This document shows, in pieces, positions 1 through 8,137 of a DNA stretch of 64,000 nt. The notes below the pieces were generated by a model. It was not told the origin of the DNA. It ran no database searches and worked only from the letters and a program-made list of their open reading frames with translations. This stretch comes from an uncultured Brevundimonas sp. GTDB lineage: Bacteria; Pseudomonadota; Alphaproteobacteria; Caulobacterales; Caulobacteraceae. Numbering within the stretch: position 1 is the first letter of the stretch; each line of letters starts with the position of its first letter. A program made the translations under genes and the position numbers. The stretch covers positions 1 through 64,000 of the forward strand of contig NZ_CAMZFB010000007.1 of the NCBI RefSeq assembly GCF_947305955.1, in the 5' to 3' direction.

Positions 1-1
1 G

Positions 2-217
2 GTGGAACTGGATGAAGTGGAGAGTGCCGCCCTGGCTCTGGAACAGGTCGAGGCGCTCGAGGAAGCCTTGCTCAAAGCCGCCAGCATGGCCCGTGAGATC
101 GCCGAGGGCGGCGACGCCTACCCCGTCGGCGCGCGCGAGATCGCCAGCCGCCTGTCCGAGGACCTGCCCTCAAAGGCCGAGACGATCAAACACATCGTCC
201 ACCGCACCACAATCTGA
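2..217 (+). CDS. 3' end of an unrecognised protein (partial)
   Basis: An open frame runs from the window edge to a TGA, giving about 71 residues rich in Glu, Ala and Leu with helical heptad character and ending in IVHRTTI. A GTG lies at position 2, but the frame may continue to the left, so I treat it as the C-terminal part of a longer gene. I do not recognise the family. The next gene is on the opposite strand and converges with it, their stops separated by about 10 bases. Confidence 0.4.
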   Translation: MELDEVESAALALEQVEALEEALLKAASMAREIAEGGDAYPVGAREIASRLSEDLPSKAETIKHIVHRTTI

Positions 218-227
218 AGAAACGCGC

Positions 228-515
228 TTAAAACTCGGTGACGTCGCGGTACTGCGGGTGCCGCGACAGCCACGCCCGCGCATAGCCGCAATGCGGCGAC
301 AGCTTCAGCCCCTCGCTGCGCGCATGCTCGGCCAGCGCCTGCATGAACTGCCCCGCCGCCCCCGAGCCCCGCAGATCGGGATCGGCCTCGACATGCAGGA
401 TCACCCGCGTCTTCCCGCGCACCGCATAGTCGGCAAAGACAAGCTTCGTCTCGCCGCCCGCGTCGGCAAAACCCTGCTCGAACCGCTGCGCGGCAGTGAC
501 GTCTCTAAAATCCAT
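228..515 (-). CDS. YidJ/CG-type GNAT N-acetyltransferase
   Basis: Predicted product is 95 residues and matches the small COG2388 acetyltransferase type: a beta strand (TKLVFADYAV), a second strand (TRVILHVEADPDLRG), then the acetyl-CoA loop RGSGAAGQFM and a C-terminal YARAWLSRHPQY segment that in this family holds the conserved Cys/Tyr-rich 'CPY..' region. The start at ATG 515 is chosen because a GGAGAC ribosome site lies just upstream; a longer frame to 614 starts with low-complexity sequence. The substrate is unknown. Cytoplasmic, probably monocistronic or transcribed with the membrane protein gene upstream. Confidence 0.75.
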   Translation of the reverse strand: MDFRDVTAAQRFEQGFADAGGETKLVFADYAVRGKTRVILHVEADPDLRGSGAAGQFMQALAEHARSEGLKLSPHCGYARAWLSRHPQYRDVTEF

Positions 516-576
516 CGGCTCGTCTCCGGTCTGGCCCAAAAAGCAAACTACCGGAGCCGCCCGATGTTCCGGCCAC

Positions 577-948
577 TTAGAGCCAGCCCTTCGGATTGGC
601 CACCAGTTGACCATGCTGCAGTGCCTTCAGCCCCCGCATCCCGCGAACCAGCGTCCAGACAAGGCCCACAAACAGGACGAACACGCCCACGTTCACGATG
701 ATCGACAAGGCCCCCACAATGATGGCACCCAAGGCGACCAACAGCGTCCGCTTCTGATAAATCCGGTGATTGCGGCCCAGCTCGTCCTCGGGCTCCGAGC
801 CCCACAGCACACTGGCCAAACCAATCACTGCCGCCACACCAAAGGTCGGCACCGCCAGCAGGATCAGCGCATAGGTCGCCGACAGACCGATCCGGTCAAC
901 AATCGGCCCACGACGGCTGAACTCTCGCATTTCTTCCCGGATGGACAT
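577..948 (-). CDS. DUF4870-like small membrane protein
   Basis: Predicted 123-residue protein with three hydrophobic stretches: about residues 24-47 (ATYALILLAVPTFGVAAVIG), 68-86 and 87-103 (SIIVNVGVFVLFVGLVWTLV), and a short basic tail. The layout, with a YQKRTLL-type amphipathic segment between the first and second helices, resembles the DUF4870/TMEM-type family of bacterial inner membrane proteins. No catalytic motif is seen and no function is claimed. It lies between the GNAT gene and the pterin operon, same strand, 57 bases after folB. Confidence 0.55.
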   Translation of the reverse strand: MSIREEMREFSRRGPIVDRIGLSATYALILLAVPTFGVAAVIGLASVLWGSEPEDELGRNHRIYQKRTLLVALGAIIVGALSIIVNVGVFVLFVGLVWTLVRGMRGLKALQHGQLVANPKGWL

Positions 949-1005
949 GCACTACTCCCTGGGCGCGTACCCGCCGACAATGCCCTCAGACACCTACGGG
1001 CGCAA

Positions 1006-1395
1006 TCACCGCGCGTAGGAAACCTCGCAACCGGCGGCCGCCGCTCCCGGAATGGCGCCCGGCTTATCAACCTTGACCCGCACGCCCAGAACGCGGGCGT
1101 CAGCCATACAGCCCAGCGCGATCCGCTCGGCAAAAGTCTCGACCAACTCGATATGCTCGCCATCCGCCAGCGAACGCACGATGCGCGCTACGCCATCATA
1201 ATCCAGCGTATCGGCCAGTTCCCGCACCGGAGCCGCGCCCAGATCCAGCTCGACATCGATCACCAGAGTCTGCAGCCGACCCTTTTCGTGATCATAGACG
1301 CCGATACCCGCCTGAACCTCCAGCCCGCGGACATGCACAGTCATGCCCAGACGGCGCGGCAAGTTGCCCGCGACGGGCAGCGGGGTCACGGTCAT
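1006..1395 (-). CDS. folB: Dihydroneopterin aldolase
   Basis: Predicted 129-residue FolB, which converts 7,8-dihydroneopterin to 6-hydroxymethyl-dihydropterin and glycolaldehyde in folate synthesis. Visible signatures: VRGLEVQAGIGVYDHEKGR with the active-site Glu, a pterin-anchoring LDYDGVARIV segment, and the C-terminal VKVDKPGAIPGA with the catalytic Lys. The ATG at 1395 overlaps the TGA of the upstream QueD-like gene as ATGA, so coupled translation is likely; a GTG two codons earlier is the alternative. It ends a leftward pterin operon that contains a second FolB-type gene. Confidence 0.9.
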   Translation of the reverse strand: MTVTPLPVAGNLPRRLGMTVHVRGLEVQAGIGVYDHEKGRLQTLVIDVELDLGAAPVRELADTLDYDGVARIVRSLADGEHIELVETFAERIALGCMADARVLGVRVKVDKPGAIPGAAAAGCEVSYAR

Positions 1396-1928
1396 GCCCA
1401 CGTCTCCGGCGGCAAAATGTCATTGATGCTGTTGTCGGCACGGTCGCACCATCCCGCCAGCGGCCACGCACGCTCGGCCTCGGTCAGGCCGCGCGCCAAC
1501 ACCGTATTGGTCGGCGTTTCCTCGATAGCCAGTTCGGCCAGACGGAACGGCAGGCCTTCGGCGGCGATGATGGCTTCCAGCTTGCGCCACAGGGCGATGA
1601 CCAAGGCCTCGGTCGTCGGATCGCCATCCACCACCAGCACCTGCTTCAGGCGCTGCGGCTCATGCTCTTTGAAATAGGCCAGCAGCGGATCGGTGCTGTT
1701 CAACTGGAACGCATGGTCCAGACTGCGATCCACAAAGCCATGCCAGCGCGTCTTCAATCGCTCGAAGCTGGCGGCATAGTTGGCGTTGCCAAAGTCGATC
1801 TCGGCCAGCGGCTCCAGCGTCACCGACACGAACTCATTATGCCCGTGCGGCACGGCACACTTGGACGCCGCATCGGCAATCAGCCGGTGCGCCATCGAAA
1901 AGCGGCGGGTGAAACGGACAGCAGGCAT
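1392..1928 (-). CDS. 6-pyruvoyltetrahydropterin synthase / QueD family enzyme
   Basis: Predicted 178 residues. The family's Zn-binding and catalytic pattern is present: FSMAHRL (first His), then [10 protein letters not shown], which gives the catalytic Cys in CxxxHGH and two more Zn-binding His. SLDHAFQLN and [11 protein letters not shown] follow, and ETPTNTV near residue 138 carries the pterin-binding Glu. QueD makes 6-carboxytetrahydropterin for queuosine; PTPS makes 6-pyruvoyl-tetrahydropterin. The sequence does not decide between them. Because neighbours are FolM-like and FolB/FolX-like, a role in a reduced pterin other than the queuosine precursor is possible (inference). Confidence 0.8.
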   Translation of the reverse strand: MPAVRFTRRFSMAHRLIADAASKCAVPHGHNEFVSVTLEPLAEIDFGNANYAASFERLKTRWHGFVDRSLDHAFQLNSTDPLLAYFKEHEPQRLKQVLVVDGDPTTEALVIALWRKLEAIIAAEGLPFRLAELAIEETPTNTVLARGLTEAERAWPLAGWCDRADNSINDILPPETWA

Positions 1929-2025
1929 TCAGGACTTCAATCAACGATAGGGGCAGCGGCCCATATAGGCGCTAACAGGGGATCGCGCATCAACACTGTA
2001 CGAAAAGCGAAGTAAAGTTCGACTT

Positions 2026-2796
2026 TCAGGCTTTCAGCGCCGGATCAAAGGCCACATCCCGACCACGCGGGCGCAGATGTTCGCCCCCATCGACCGTAAT
2101 AATCTGCCCCGTGATGCCCTTGGTCGTCAGCAGGAACCGCACCGTGGCCAGCATATCGTCAAGGCTCGTGCCACGGCCCAGCGGCGTATCGGACCACGCC
2201 TTTTCATATTCTTCCTCGGTCTGGTCACCGCTGCGCAGGATCAAACCGGGCGACACCGCATTGATCCGAATACGCGGGGCCAGCCCCAGCGCCAGCGACG
2301 CCGTCAGCGCCCCCAGACCGGCCTTGCCAGCCGTATAGGACAGGAAGTCCGGATTGGCCGCGACCAGCTTGTGGTCCAGCACATTGACCACCGCGCCCTC
2401 GCTGCCCGCCTTTTCCACGGCCCGCGCAAAATCGCGGATTAGGAAGACCGGCGCCGTCAGATTGGCCGCCAGATGCGCGTTCCAGCGCTCCGGCTCCAAG
2501 CGGTCGAGCGTGTCGTACTCAAACAGGGATGCATTGTTGATCAGGGCATCGATCTGCCCGAGCTGCGCTACCACCGTATCGATCAGAGCGCCACGGCTCG
2601 GCTCGTCGGATAGGTCGGCGTAAAATGTCGAGGCTTTGCCGCCCTTGGCCACGATCTCGGCGGCGAGGCGCTCGGCTTCGTCGGCTCCGCTGCGGTGATG
2701 AAGCGCGACCGTCCACCCGTCGGCAGCCAAGCCCTGTGCCAGCATCGCCCCCACGCGGCGGGCCGCCCCGGTAATCAGGACGACCTTGCCAGTCAT
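2026..2796 (-). CDS. folM: FolM-like dihydromonapterin / pteridine reductase (SDR)
   Basis: Predicted 256-residue short-chain dehydrogenase. The cofactor loop reads TGAARRVG, the TGx3RxG variant typical of NADPH-dependent pteridine reductases (FolM, PTR1), rather than the usual TGx3GxG. NNAS, an active-site YTAGKAGL (YxxxK) and the C-terminal TGQIITVDGG are present. The preceding active-site position reads VLDHKLV, lacking the classical Ser three residues before the Tyr region, as in FolM-type reductases. It starts at ATG 2796, overlapping the preceding stop as ATGA. Likely role: reduction of dihydromonapterin or dihydrofolate. Confidence 0.75.
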   Translation of the reverse strand: MTGKVVLITGAARRVGAMLAQGLAADGWTVALHHRSGADEAERLAAEIVAKGGKASTFYADLSDEPSRGALIDTVVAQLGQIDALINNASLFEYDTLDRLEPERWNAHLAANLTAPVFLIRDFARAVEKAGSEGAVVNVLDHKLVAANPDFLSYTAGKAGLGALTASLALGLAPRIRINAVSPGLILRSGDQTEEEYEKAWSDTPLGRGTSLDDMLATVRFLLTTKGITGQIITVDGGEHLRPRGRDVAFDPALKA

Positions 2797-3197
2797 GATT
2801 GGGGTCTGCGGCGGAACAGTTCGACGCCCGCACCGGCCGCTTCGTTGAAGACCTGCGGCTTGGCGACCTGAACGCGGCAGGCCTGCACCTGCGGCAGTTC
2901 AAAACAGGCCGAGACCAGTTCTTCGGCCAGAGCTTCCAGAAGCTCGACATGGGGCCGTCCGGCCCAGCCAAGAATGCGGTTACGCACATGGTCATAGTTG
3001 ATGAAGCCACCGTCCGGCAAAGGCCAGTCGGCGAACATCTCGACATTGATCACAAGTCGCGTCGGGCGCTCTGGATGGCGCTCCCACGGGTGCAGTCCGA
3101 CACTGAGGTCAACGACCACATCCTTGAGGAAAACCCGCACCTGATCCGGGGCGGTGCGCCAGTCGGCAACACCGGCCCCCGAGCCGATATCAGTCAA
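2793..3197 (-). CDS. FolB/FolX-family dihydroneopterin aldolase or epimerase
   Basis: Predicted 134 residues with the tunnelling-fold pattern of the family: VFLKDVVVDLSVGLHPWERHPERP (active-site Glu in WER), FINYDHVRNRI (Tyr), and CRVQVAKPQVFNEAAGAGVEL (catalytic Lys). It is a paralogue of the FolB at 1006-1395. Its placement directly upstream of a FolM-like reductase recalls the FolX-FolM pair of tetrahydromonapterin synthesis. The start used is TTG 3197, which overlaps the TGA of the upstream microprotein; a GTG about 20 codons in is an alternative. Confidence 0.7.
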   Translation of the reverse strand: MTDIGSGAGVADWRTAPDQVRVFLKDVVVDLSVGLHPWERHPERPTRLVINVEMFADWPLPDGGFINYDHVRNRILGWAGRPHVELLEALAEELVSACFELPQVQACRVQVAKPQVFNEAAGAGVELFRRRPQS

Positions 3198-3270
3198 TGC
3201 GGCCGAACTCGTAGAAGTTCACAGCGGCGATGACGGCGATGAAGGCAAAGATGGTGGCGATGGCGACCAT
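3190..3270 (-). CDS. 26-residue hydrophobic microprotein
   Basis: ATG at 3270, 26 codons, TGA at 3192-3190. The product is one hydrophobic helix, MVAIATIFAFIAVIAAV (residues 1-17), followed by NFYEFGRID. A clear GGGAGA ribosome site lies about 9 bases upstream, and the stop overlaps the TTG start of the FolX-like gene (TTGACTGA), which suggests coupling. Role unknown; it could be a membrane microprotein or a translated leader for the pterin operon. Its well-placed ribosome site and the overlap are the reasons to believe it is real. Confidence 0.55.
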   Translation of the reverse strand: MVAIATIFAFIAVIAAVNFYEFGRID

Positions 3271-3351
3271 TGGAGTTCTCCCTGTTTCTCCCCCGAATAG
3301 AGGCACACCGACCACTGTTCAAGCCACCCCTACACGTCCTATCGTCGCGCT

Positions 3352-3825
3352 ATGACCACTTGGCGCACTCGCATCGAGCCTTTTACCCGTCCGCTGTTCT
3401 TTTTATGGTCGCGGATGAACCGCGGGATGACGCTGGGGGTGCGGGCCATAACCACGGACGATCAAGGGCGGATCCTGCTGGTGAAGCACACCTATCTTCA
3501 TGGCTGGTGGCTGCCCGGCGGCGGGGTCGATCGTGGCGAGACCACCCACAAGGCCGTCGTCCGCGAGTTGCGCGAGGAAGCCGGCATAATTGCCAAGAGC
3601 GAGCCTCGGCTCCTGTCCCTCCATTCCAACGAGCGATTCTTTCCGGGCGATCACGTCGCGGTGTTTCACATTGACCGTTTCGAAGTCGGCGAGCGCACAA
3701 GCCATGGCGAGATCGCCGAGACAGGCTGGTTCGCCCCCGACGCCCTGCCTGATGATACGACTAAAGCCACCCGTGCCCGCATCGCCGAGTTCATGGGATA
3801 CGCGCCTTCCTCTCCTGATTGGTGA
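3352..3825 (+). CDS. Nudix hydrolase
   Basis: Predicted 157 residues. The Nudix box is complete: GGVDRGETTHKAVVRELREE followed by AGI, matching GX5EX7REUXEEXGU, preceded by the strand LHGWWLPGG. The N-terminal 30 residues form a short amphipathic or membrane-proximal segment (TRPLFFLWSRMNRGMTLGV). Members hydrolyse nucleoside diphosphates linked to another moiety; substrate not predictable here. Stop TGA is followed immediately by the start of the YdcZ-type transporter gene, so the two are probably co-transcribed. Confidence 0.85.
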   Translation: MTTWRTRIEPFTRPLFFLWSRMNRGMTLGVRAITTDDQGRILLVKHTYLHGWWLPGGGVDRGETTHKAVVRELREEAGIIAKSEPRLLSLHSNERFFPGDHVAVFHIDRFEVGERTSHGEIAETGWFAPDALPDDTTKATRARIAEFMGYAPSSPDW

Positions 3826-3828
3826 TTG

Positions 3829-4278
3829 ATGATGAATGGTCCGCTTCTCGCAATGGTGCTTCTGGTTGTGGCGGGTGGCCTGACGGCCATTCAGGGTCCC
3901 AGTAATGCGCGATTGTCGGCCGGGCTGGGCTCGGTCGTGAACGGGGCCTTCGTATCCTTCATCATCGGCACGATGGCCTTGGGACTGCTGGCCTTAACCC
4001 TGCACATCAAACCCGAGGGGCAGGCCGTGCGATCCATTCCGTGGTGGGGCTGGCTGGGCGGGCTTTATGGCTGCCTGTTCGTCACCAGTATTGCGTGGGC
4101 CGTTCCGCGTCTGGGCGTTGCCACCACTATGACGCTCGTCGTCGCAGCCCAACTGGCCATCAGCGTCGTGCTGGACCACTACGGCGCATTTGGCACCACA
4201 GCCCAGCCTATCAGTCTGGCCCGCATCGGCGGAATCGCTCTGATCGTGGGCGGCGTGCTTTTGGTCCGTCGCGGCTGA
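3829..4278 (+). CDS. YdcZ/DUF606-type DMT-superfamily membrane protein
   Basis: Predicted about 149 residues with five hydrophobic helices, including [19 protein letters not shown] at the N-terminus, a central [18 protein letters not shown] and C-terminal [14 protein letters not shown]. The early [19 protein letters not shown] motif and the [15 protein letters not shown] segment are typical of the DUF606 half-size transporters that dimerise. Starts ATG 3829 or 3832 are both possible, three bases after the Nudix stop. Substrate unknown. Confidence 0.8.
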   Translation: MMNGPLLAMVLLVVAGGLTAIQGPSNARLSAGLGSVVNGAFVSFIIGTMALGLLALTLHIKPEGQAVRSIPWWGWLGGLYGCLFVTSIAWAVPRLGVATTMTLVVAAQLAISVVLDHYGAFGTTAQPISLARIGGIALIVGGVLLVRRG

Positions 4279-4294
4279 GCCTATATCGGAGGGG

Positions 4295-6160
4295 ATGACC
4301 GAGCCCACCGACGCCCCCATCCCCCTGCAGGCCGCCGCGCTGATCGCCGACGAGGCCAGCCGCGCCCCCGACAAACCGGGCGTCTATCGCATGTATGGCG
4401 AGGACGGGTCGTGCCTCTATGTGGGCAAGGCCAAGTCGCTGAAGAAGCGCGTCATCCAATATGCGCAGGGCCGTTTCCACACCCAACGCATCGGCCTGAT
4501 GGTCAGCCTGACCCGCTCCATGCAGCTGGTCGTCACAGCTTCCGAGACCGAAGCCCTGCTGCTGGAAGCCAGCTATATCAAGAAGCTGAAGCCCCGCTTC
4601 AACGTGCTACTGCGCGACGACAAGTCGTTCGCCGAGCTGATGATCCGGCGCGACCATCGCGCGCCACAGGTCCGCAAGCATCGCGGTGCGCACACGATTC
4701 CGGGCGACTATTTCGGCCCCTTCGCCTCGACCTGGGCGGTCAACAACACGCTGAACACCCTGCAGAAGGCCTTCCTGCTCAGGAACTGTACCGACAGCGT
4801 CTACGAGAGCCGCACACGTCCGTGCATGCTCTATCAGATCAAGCGTTGCTCGGCCCCCTGTACCGGCGAGATCAGCCTTGAGGACTATGGCACGCTGGTC
4901 AACGAGGCCGAGGCCTTCCTGCGCGGCAAGTCGCGGGCGGTCATCAACCGCCTGTCCGAAGAGATGCAGGCGGCGTCCGATGCCATGGAGTTTGAACACG
5001 CCGCTCGCGTGCGCGACCGCATCCGCGCCCTGTCGACCATCGCCATGGAAACATCCGTCAACGCCGACGGTGTGGCCGAGGCCGACGTCTTTGCCGTGCA
5101 CCTGGATGGAGGTCAGGCCTGTGTGCAGGTCTTCTTCTACCGCGCGGGCCAGAACTGGGGCGGGCGCGCCTATTTCCCGCGCGTGGACCGCAGCGACGAT
5201 GAAGGCACCGTCCTGTCGGCGTTTCTGGCCCAGTTCTATGAGGACAAGCCGGTTCCGCGCCTGATCCTGTCGAACATCCGCCCGCTGGAGTTGGAACTGC
5301 TCGAAGAAGCCTTCTCTATGAAGGCCGAGCACAAGGTCGAGATCACCCAGCCCAAGCGCGGCAACAAAAAGAGCCTCATCGACCACGCCCTGACCAATGC
5401 CCGCGAGGCACTGGGCCGCAAGCTGGCGGAGAACTCGGCCCAGTCGAAAATCCTCGACGAGGTGTGCGAGGCCTTCGGTCTGGAAAGCCGCCCGGAGCGG
5501 ATCGAGATCTACGACAATGCCCATATTCAGGGCACCAATGCCGTAGGCGGCATGGTGGTGGCGGGGCCTGAAGGCTTCCGCAAGAACCAGTACCGCAAGT
5601 TCAACATTCGCGGCGAAGACCTTACCCCCGGCGACGATTACGGCATGATGCGCGAGGTGATGCGCCGCCGCTTTGGCCGTCTGGTGAAGGAAGAGGAAGC
5701 GGGCGAGGAGACCGAGCGTCCCGACCTGCTGCTGATCGACGGTGGCGCGGGCCAGCTGACCGAGGTTCTGGCCATGCTGGACGAATACGGCCTGTCGGAC
5801 ATCACCGCCGTGGGCGTGGCCAAGGGCCCAGACCGTGACGCGGGCAAGGAGCATTTCTTCATGCGGGGCAAGCGGCCCTTCATGCTGCCGCTCAAGTCCC
5901 CTGCCCTTTATTACATCCAGCGCCTGCGCGACGAGGCCCACCGCTTTGCCAATGGCGCGCACGCCAAGCGTCGCAGCATGGACATCAAGAAGAATCCGCT
6001 CGACGAGATCGACGGCGTCGGGCCAGGACGCAAGAAGGCGCTGCTCCACGCCTTCGGCTCGGCCAAGGGCGTCTCACGCGCCTCTGTGGCCGATCTGGTG
6101 AAGGTGGACGGCGTCAGTCAGGCCCTGGCCGAGCGTATCCATGCCTTCTTCCATCGGTAA
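4295..6160 (+). CDS. uvrC: UvrABC excinuclease subunit C
   Basis: Predicted 621 residues, full length for UvrC, the dual-incision nuclease of nucleotide excision repair. Domains in order: GIY-YIG nuclease near residues 25-105 ([23 protein letters not shown]), a Cys-rich [15 protein letters not shown] segment near 175, a UVR motif for UvrB contact ([18 protein letters not shown], near 230), the RNase H-like second nuclease ([20 protein letters not shown] and [10 protein letters not shown]), and C-terminal helix-hairpin-helix repeats ([20 protein letters not shown]). Start ATG is 16 bases after the preceding gene's stop. Confidence 0.97.
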   Translation: MTEPTDAPIPLQAAALIADEASRAPDKPGVYRMYGEDGSCLYVGKAKSLKKRVIQYAQGRFHTQRIGLMVSLTRSMQLVVTASETEALLLEASYIKKLKPRFNVLLRDDKSFAELMIRRDHRAPQVRKHRGAHTIPGDYFGPFASTWAVNNTLNTLQKAFLLRNCTDSVYESRTRPCMLYQIKRCSAPCTGEISLEDYGTLVNEAEAFLRGKSRAVINRLSEEMQAASDAMEFEHAARVRDRIRALSTIAMETSVNADGVAEADVFAVHLDGGQACVQVFFYRAGQNWGGRAYFPRVDRSDDEGTVLSAFLAQFYEDKPVPRLILSNIRPLELELLEEAFSMKAEHKVEITQPKRGNKKSLIDHALTNAREALGRKLAENSAQSKILDEVCEAFGLESRPERIEIYDNAHIQGTNAVGGMVVAGPEGFRKNQYRKFNIRGEDLTPGDDYGMMREVMRRRFGRLVKEEEAGEETERPDLLLIDGGAGQLTEVLAMLDEYGLSDITAVGVAKGPDRDAGKEHFFMRGKRPFMLPLKSPALYYIQRLRDEAHRFANGAHAKRRSMDIKKNPLDEIDGVGPGRKKALLHAFGSAKGVSRASVADLVKVDGVSQALAERIHAFFHR

Positions 6161-6216
6161 CAAAACGACCTTTGGCGGGTTGAAGTGGGGCTCAGCCTGC
6201 TGCAAGGAACCGTCTC

Positions 6217-6837
6217 ATGATTACCAAGCTCACCCAAGGTTACCGTCGCTTCCGCGAGGACCGCTGGCCCTCCAAGAGAGCTGAATACGAGCAACTGGCC
6301 GTTAAGGGCCAGAAGCCGCACACCCTGATCGTCGCCTGTTCCGACAGTCGCGCCGACCCTGCCCTGATCTTCGACACGGCACCGGGCGAGCTGTTTGTCG
6401 TGCGCAACGTGGCCAATCTGGTCCCGCCGTACGAGCCCGATGGCAAGATGCACGGCGTGTCTGCCGCGCTGGAGTTCGGCGTCAAGGTTCTGGGCGTGAA
6501 GCAGATTGTGGTCATGGGCCATGCGGGCTGTGGCGGCGTGAATGCCATGATCCACGGCACGCCGGACAGCTGCCGCGACTTCGTCCTGCCGTGGGTCGAG
6601 CAAGGTGCGCCGACCGTGAAGCGCGTCTGCGAATCCTATCCGGCCGATCAGGTCGAGCGCGTGGCCGAGGAAGCCATCGTCAAGCTGTCGCTGGAAAACC
6701 TGCGCACCTTCCCGTGGATCGCCGAGCGCGAAGCCTCGGGTGAACTGAAGCTGGTCGGCCTGCATTTCGGCATTGCCGACGGCGTGCTGACCCGCGCCGG
6801 AGACGGCGAGCGTTTCGAGCCGCTGGCTCAGGACTGA
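6217..6837 (+). CDS. Beta-class carbonic anhydrase
   Basis: Predicted 206 residues. Zinc ligands are visible: Cys41 in CSDSRAD (with the Asp43/Arg45 dyad) and His102/Cys105 in GHAGCGGV. The enzyme interconverts CO2 and bicarbonate in the cytoplasm, supplying bicarbonate to carboxylases. It lies between uvrC and pgsA, two genes often adjacent in alphaproteobacteria, so it looks inserted into a conserved pair (inference). A GC-rich imperfect hairpin at about 6841-6872 follows the stop but lacks a T-run. Confidence 0.93.
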   Translation: MITKLTQGYRRFREDRWPSKRAEYEQLAVKGQKPHTLIVACSDSRADPALIFDTAPGELFVVRNVANLVPPYEPDGKMHGVSAALEFGVKVLGVKQIVVMGHAGCGGVNAMIHGTPDSCRDFVLPWVEQGAPTVKRVCESYPADQVERVAEEAIVKLSLENLRTFPWIAEREASGELKLVGLHFGIADGVLTRAGDGERFEPLAQD

Positions 6838-6924
6838 GCCGAGGGCCGTGTCGTCGAAAACGGCACGGCCTCGCTTCTGCCCGCAAAGCGTGGCACACAA
6901 AGCGGCTCATAGACGGAATATTCC

Positions 6925-7557
6925 ATGGCGACTGCCCACAAGCCCAACCCCATCCCCAACATCCTGACCGCCATCCGTTTGGCTGCCGGGGTGGTGATGT
7001 TCCTGCTGCTGGCCGGTGCCACCAGCGGCTGGCCGCTCATCTCGCCGATGCTCAGCCCCGACGACCAGTTTGCCATGTACCGCATCGGCTTCTGGATCTT
7101 TGTCATCGCGGCATCGACCGACTGGATCGACGGCTATCTGGCCCGCAAATGGAATGCGACCACCCGTTGGGGGGCCATCCTTGACCCGATAGCCGACAAG
7201 ATCCTGGTCACCGGCGCCATTCTGGGCGTTCTGACGTCCGGATCGGTGCAACAGATCATCATCCCCTGCGGTTTGATCCTGTTCCGCGAGTTTGCCGTTT
7301 CGGCCCTGCGCGAAACCATGGCGGGCCGTATCACCCTGCCGGTGACGCTGGCCGCCAAGTGGAAGACGACCCTGCAGATGGTGGCTTTGGGCTGCCAACT
7401 GTTCGCCCGCAACTGGGACGGTTTTGGTCTGCCGCTGGACTATCTGGCCCACTTCCAGCTGTTTGCTGACATCCTGATCTGGCTGGCGGCACTCGCCACC
7501 ATCTGGACCGGCCTGCAGTATTTCATGGCGGCCAAGAAGCAGATGCAGGACCTGTAA
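6925..7557 (+). CDS. pgsA: CDP-diacylglycerol--glycerol-3-phosphate 3-phosphatidyltransferase
   Basis: Predicted 210-residue integral membrane enzyme making phosphatidylglycerol phosphate from CDP-diacylglycerol. The CDP-alcohol phosphotransferase signature is intact: Asp66, Asp69-Gly70, Ala73-Arg74, Gly83, Asp87 and Asp91 (DWIDGYLARKW then GAILDPIADK), that is DGx2ARx8Gx3Dx3D. The N-terminal NPIPNILTAIRLA segment and several hydrophobic helices fit PgsA. A strong hairpin terminator follows at 7586. Confidence 0.95.
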   Translation: MATAHKPNPIPNILTAIRLAAGVVMFLLLAGATSGWPLISPMLSPDDQFAMYRIGFWIFVIAASTDWIDGYLARKWNATTRWGAILDPIADKILVTGAILGVLTSGSVQQIIIPCGLILFREFAVSALRETMAGRITLPVTLAAKWKTTLQMVALGCQLFARNWDGFGLPLDYLAHFQLFADILIWLAALATIWTGLQYFMAAKKQMQDL

Positions 7558-7585
7558 GGGTCCCGCTTCATTCGCTGAAATGATT

Positions 7586-7613
7586 AAGGCGCTGGCTTAT
7601 GCCAGCGCCTTTT
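7586..7613. terminator. Intrinsic terminator after pgsA, shared with the convergent GNAT gene
   Basis: Perfect 11-bp stem AAGGCGCTGGC / GCCAGCGCCTT around a TTAT loop, followed by TTTT on the plus strand. The stop codon of the convergent GNAT gene lies inside the loop, so the hairpin is partly coding for that gene's last residues. Confidence 0.85.
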
Positions 7614-8127
7614 CCATGACCACAAAGTAGAGATCGGTCCGCTTGGGCAGGCCAAAGCGCGGATCATCCATCGGGAAGGGCCGTGTCTCGGACGTCTGGC
7701 CATAGCCGCGGCGCTCATAATAGGCGACCAGTTCGGGCCGCTGGGCGATGACGGTCATCTCCATTACCCGCGCCCCAAACTGGTTTTTGGCCACAGCCTC
7801 TGCTGCCGCGATCAACTGGCGGCCCAGACCACCGGACTGGCGCTGAGGATCGACCGTCAGCATGCCCAGATAGGACCGCTCGTCGTCCTTCTTCTCGATG
7901 CAGACCGTGCCTACCAGCGCTTCACCGTCATAGGCCAGCAGAAGCTGACGCGACGGGTCGGCGATGATTTCTTCCAGCTCTTCCCTGTCGGTTCTCTGGC
8001 CGTCCAGAAGATCGGCCTCGTGCGTCCAGCCCGCCTTGGCCGAGGTGCCGCGATAGGCACTCTCGACCAGACTATGCAGGGCACTGACGTCCGACAGTTC
8101 AGCCGGACGGAAATGCAACTTACCCAA
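7597..8127 (-). CDS. GNAT-family N-acetyltransferase
   Basis: Predicted 176 residues in the GNAT fold: LHFRPAELSDVSALHSLVESAY at the N-terminus, a central strand ERSYLGMLTVDPQ, the acetyl-CoA binding loop RQSGGLGRQLIAAAE (Q/RxxGxG/A type), and a C-terminal YYERRGYGQ. I choose TTG 8127 because a GGGG ribosome site sits 6 bases upstream, just after the stop of the S46 peptidase gene; the longer frame would overlap that gene in another frame. Its acceptor substrate is unknown. Its final codons form one arm of the pgsA terminator. Confidence 0.8.
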   Translation of the reverse strand: MGKLHFRPAELSDVSALHSLVESAYRGTSAKAGWTHEADLLDGQRTDREELEEIIADPSRQLLLAYDGEALVGTVCIEKKDDERSYLGMLTVDPQRQSGGLGRQLIAAAEAVAKNQFGARVMEMTVIAQRPELVAYYERRGYGQTSETRPFPMDDPRFGLPKRTDLYFVVMEKALA

Positions 8128-8137
8128 ACCTGTCCCC

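Noticed and set aside
4607..6049. Long open frame of 480 codons antisense to uvrC
   Set aside because: Codon-phase shadow of a strongly supported GC-rich gene; no ribosome site and no recognisable protein features. Similar long antisense frames at 10253-12589, 26387-28630, 31280-32623 and 50172-51893 are dismissed for the same reason.
6841..6872. Terminator after the carbonic anhydrase gene
   Set aside because: The hairpin has a bulge and no T-run follows; pgsA may well be transcribed through it.
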